A DNA stretch of 20,430 bases, from positions 1 through 20,430 of the forward strand of contig NBIV01000788.1 in assembly GCA_003194525.1 (NCBI GenBank), given 5' to 3'. A program made the position numbers and the translations under genes. The DNA comes from Gracilariopsis chorda. Its lineage: Eukaryota; Rhodophyta; Florideophyceae; Gracilariales; Gracilariaceae. This document shows positions 18,516-20,430 of the stretch, piece by piece. The first letter of the stretch is position 1, and each line of letters starts with the position of its first letter. The notes below the pieces were generated by a model. It was not told the DNA's origin and did no database searches. It saw only the letters and a list, made by a program, of their open reading frames with translations.

Positions 18516-19663
18516 TTTGTATGACTTTGACTCGTGGATATCTCTTGAACACACAGGACGCAGAACTGTTTCTCCCGTTATCTCGTTTTCGAGAGTTTTG
18601 GTCCACTTTTCTCTCCAGCGATAAACAAGGCTTGAAGAAGGAACATAAAGAGGCCTGAGCTTCCTGGAAATGCACACCACAAACTGTTACAGGTCTGCCT
18701 GCTAAATCTGCGCATTTGCATTTTCAGGAGACTCCCAGTGTTTGTTTTGGGAAAAAGCTCTGTTGTCTGCTTCTCTTTTTTCGAAGTAAGTTGTAGATTG
18801 GTGCACCCTGCAGCAACTATTTGGATTATTTACGGAATAATGAGTTCCCTCCGCTCTCCCCTGCCACCCTCAACAATTATGAGTTCAGTGCTGAGATTAA
18901 CTAGTAATAGAAACGCGGCCCACGTTGTTAAACCAAATCCTAACGCTGAAAGGGATATACTCTGTATCTAAAACTCTGACCGTGATTGTGTGTGTGAGGC
19001 TTTCTCGCTCACAGTGATAGAATGCAAAAAACGTTTGCGTAACAGGACCACAGCCCTGTAATGACAACTTGGAAGTACCGAAGGTAGCTTTCTTGTGAAC
19101 GATTATTTGTGCCAAGAAGATGATGAATTTCTTGGCTCGGTCTGAAAAAAGGTTGACACCTTTCCGCCTTCTCTACCTTCGTGCATTGGGATTGTTAAAT
19201 TAAACGAAAAGGAAACACGCGCACAATCACCAAAAGAGACTGGATGCAACTCTGAGCTGTATATTATGCATACATTGATTTCTGAGAGAAGAACAGCGCA
19301 GTATGTACAAAACCGCTTCTTGCAGCCTCTCCATCTAACTTGCTGATAGTTGTTGGCAGCTCAGGCATCACTGATCATAGTACTGTCTTAGCCATTTTCG
19401 GGCCTGTCTGCACTACGATGAAAGCTCGATGCTGCCTCCTGAGATTACCAAACCTGAACATGGTTAACGTCGATTGTAGTTGTTGGCTTTGATGAACAGT
19501 CAAAACGGTTGGATTGCTTGGTAGATTACCGTTTACATGCTTAGTTGAAAGCAGTAGCCGTTCTCGGGTTGATATGTTCCACCGCCTATCCCGACACGCC
19601 GGCCCTAGCAGCACCTGAGCTTTCTCGGTAGGCGACTTTTGTGCACGTTCTAGCAGTGGCGCG

Positions 19664-19904
19664 TCAGCAGTGGCGCGTGAGGATGCTTTTGCTAGCAGAA
19701 ACATCCCCGCAGGCATAGCACACCAGTCGAACTTCTTTAGTTGAACAGTATCCACATGCCGTGCTACATCACCTTGGGCCCCAAATCGAAGACCACATGC
19801 TTGAGGACACTCGACGCGCCACTCCTTGAGTGTAAAATGCGACCATGACTGTGTAACCCGCTTTGTGGATGAAACCTCTGGTCGCATTTGGGACATGCGT
19901 ACGG
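19664..19904 (-). pseudogene. Copy 5 of the degenerate C2H2 finger array
   Basis: Finger 1 (about 19830-19904) is intact and matches C-x2-C-x12-H-x4-H. Fingers 2 and 3 follow in another frame, as in the other copies. A missing C near 19723 disrupts the first cysteines of finger 3 and opens a longer run-on frame that other copies do not support. Confidence 0.55.
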
Positions 19905-20159
19905 TCTGCTTCGCGAGACGACGTTGGAACGCCCTCTTTTCCTGGATTTTGCATTCCGTCTCCCATGAATACCTGGCATGCTCCAGCACGGAAGCCTATC
20001 CTGATCCTGATCTCGCTCCCGCTCCCGTGCACCTCGTCGGTTCAGTTTCGACGCTGGTGTTCATCACCCCTGCAACATCACCGCTTAACTTCACGTCTAC
20101 TGCCCAACGAATGACTGAGGCTCTTCTTCGTACGGGGTGCAGCACCACGCTCGACGTTT

Positions 20160-20430
20160 TCAGACGCCGCCCTTCCCCGTAAGTGTGCGCGCCTCAGACA
20201 ATTCGTCGCTGCTGCTCCCCTTCGTTTGTCTCTTCAAAGCCCTCGCGTATCTCTCTGCGTGCTTTTCATCTTGATCTACGCCTAGCAAATTCGAGTCACA
20301 GTGGCTTTGAGGCCTCGGATCCCTCACCAGCGAACTTCTTATACACTTGCGCTTCCGTCGGTAACGCAGGAATAATATCCGATTGAGGCGTCTGGTTGAC
20401 AAGTTTAACGCTTGGCTGAAGGGAAGGGGC
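20160..20430 (-). pseudogene. Copy 5 of the Ser/Pro/Gln-rich minus-strand frame, partial (runs off the window)
   Basis: Only the C-terminal two thirds are in the window. The charged DQDEKHAERY region is present. An extra C near 20321 and a loss of two bases near 20172 break the frame relative to the reference. The homologous stop would lie near 20075-20077. Confidence 0.4.

Larger units (their letters stand above)
18516..20430 (+). repeat. Tandem macrosatellite unit, copy 5 (cut by window end)
   Basis: Fifth unit, present only for its first 1915 bp. It matches positions 1 to about 1914 of the first unit and stops inside the minus-strand Ser/Pro/Gln-rich ORF, so the array continues past the window. 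Small indels are seen near 19723, 20172 and 20321. Confidence 0.97.

Noticed and set aside
19375..19989. A 204-codon minus-strand frame running through the zinc fingers
   Set aside because: It is opened only by a missing C near 19723 in copy 5. The other copies stop after finger 3.
1..20430. rDNA, 5S, histone or snRNA tandem array
   Set aside because: None of the conserved rRNA, histone-fold or snRNA sequences could be recognised in the unit on either strand.
1..20430. Small circular DNA virus or replicon concatemer
   Set aside because: The unit size would fit, but no Rep, helicase, large T-like or capsid frame is present and coding density is far too low. A non-viral circle is not excluded.
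1..20430. CRISPR array or bacterial operon
   Set aside because: There are no short regularly spaced repeats, no ribosome-binding-site-led gene strings, and the repeat period is thousands of bases.

Overview
This window is one long head-to-tail tandem array. A unit of about 4.63 kb is repeated 4.4 times in the same orientation, with unit starts at 1, 4623, 9235, 13880 and 18516 (periods 4622, 4612, 4645 and 4636). The last unit is cut by the window end at unit position about 1915. No unique flanking DNA is visible. Differences between copies are almost entirely one- to three-base insertions and deletions. They are densest from about 7500 to 11700, and real substitutions are almost absent. This looks like one sequence seen several times with residual long-read errors, from a very young array or from a circle or concatemer, rather than old diverged repeats. 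The copy at 13880-18515 has the cleanest reading frames among the full copies and is used here as the reference.

The DNA looks eukaryotic, most likely animal. It has low coding density, good branch-point/acceptor/donor combinations, TATA-like boxes, a classical C2H2 zinc finger, and no Shine-Dalgarno-led operons. I could not identify the species. There is no recognisable rRNA, histone, snRNA or tRNA gene, and no transposase, reverse transcriptase, Rep or capsid gene.

Layout of one unit, in unit coordinates: 1-1144 has no convincing gene, apart from a possible 58-nt exon at 212-269 and a short GT tract. 1145-2028 on the minus strand is a zinc-finger locus: a 157-codon Ser/Pro/Gln-rich open frame, then three C2H2 fingers split by a fixed frameshift and ended by a stop at a 14-bp duplication. 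2266-2291 is a promoter-like cluster (CACGTG, GGAGCTCC, TATAAAT) facing away from the zinc-finger locus. 2416-2851 holds two small plus-strand ORFs and a well-formed 87-nt candidate exon containing a perfect 9-bp hairpin. 2852-3970 is non-coding, with simple repeats and a weak pol III-like arrangement on the minus strand. 3971-4392 on the plus strand is the best protein-coding candidate: a GC-rich 140-residue ORF whose C-terminal half has the order of a beta-alpha-beta-beta-alpha-beta (RRM/ferredoxin-like) fold. 4393-4622 has no feature.

The closest known parallel in architecture is the protein-coding macrosatellites, such as human D4Z4 (DUX4) and RS447 (USP17). The parallel is structural only; no sequence relationship is claimed. 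The alternative is a roughly 4.63 kb extrachromosomal circle assembled as a concatemer. The sequence alone cannot separate the two.
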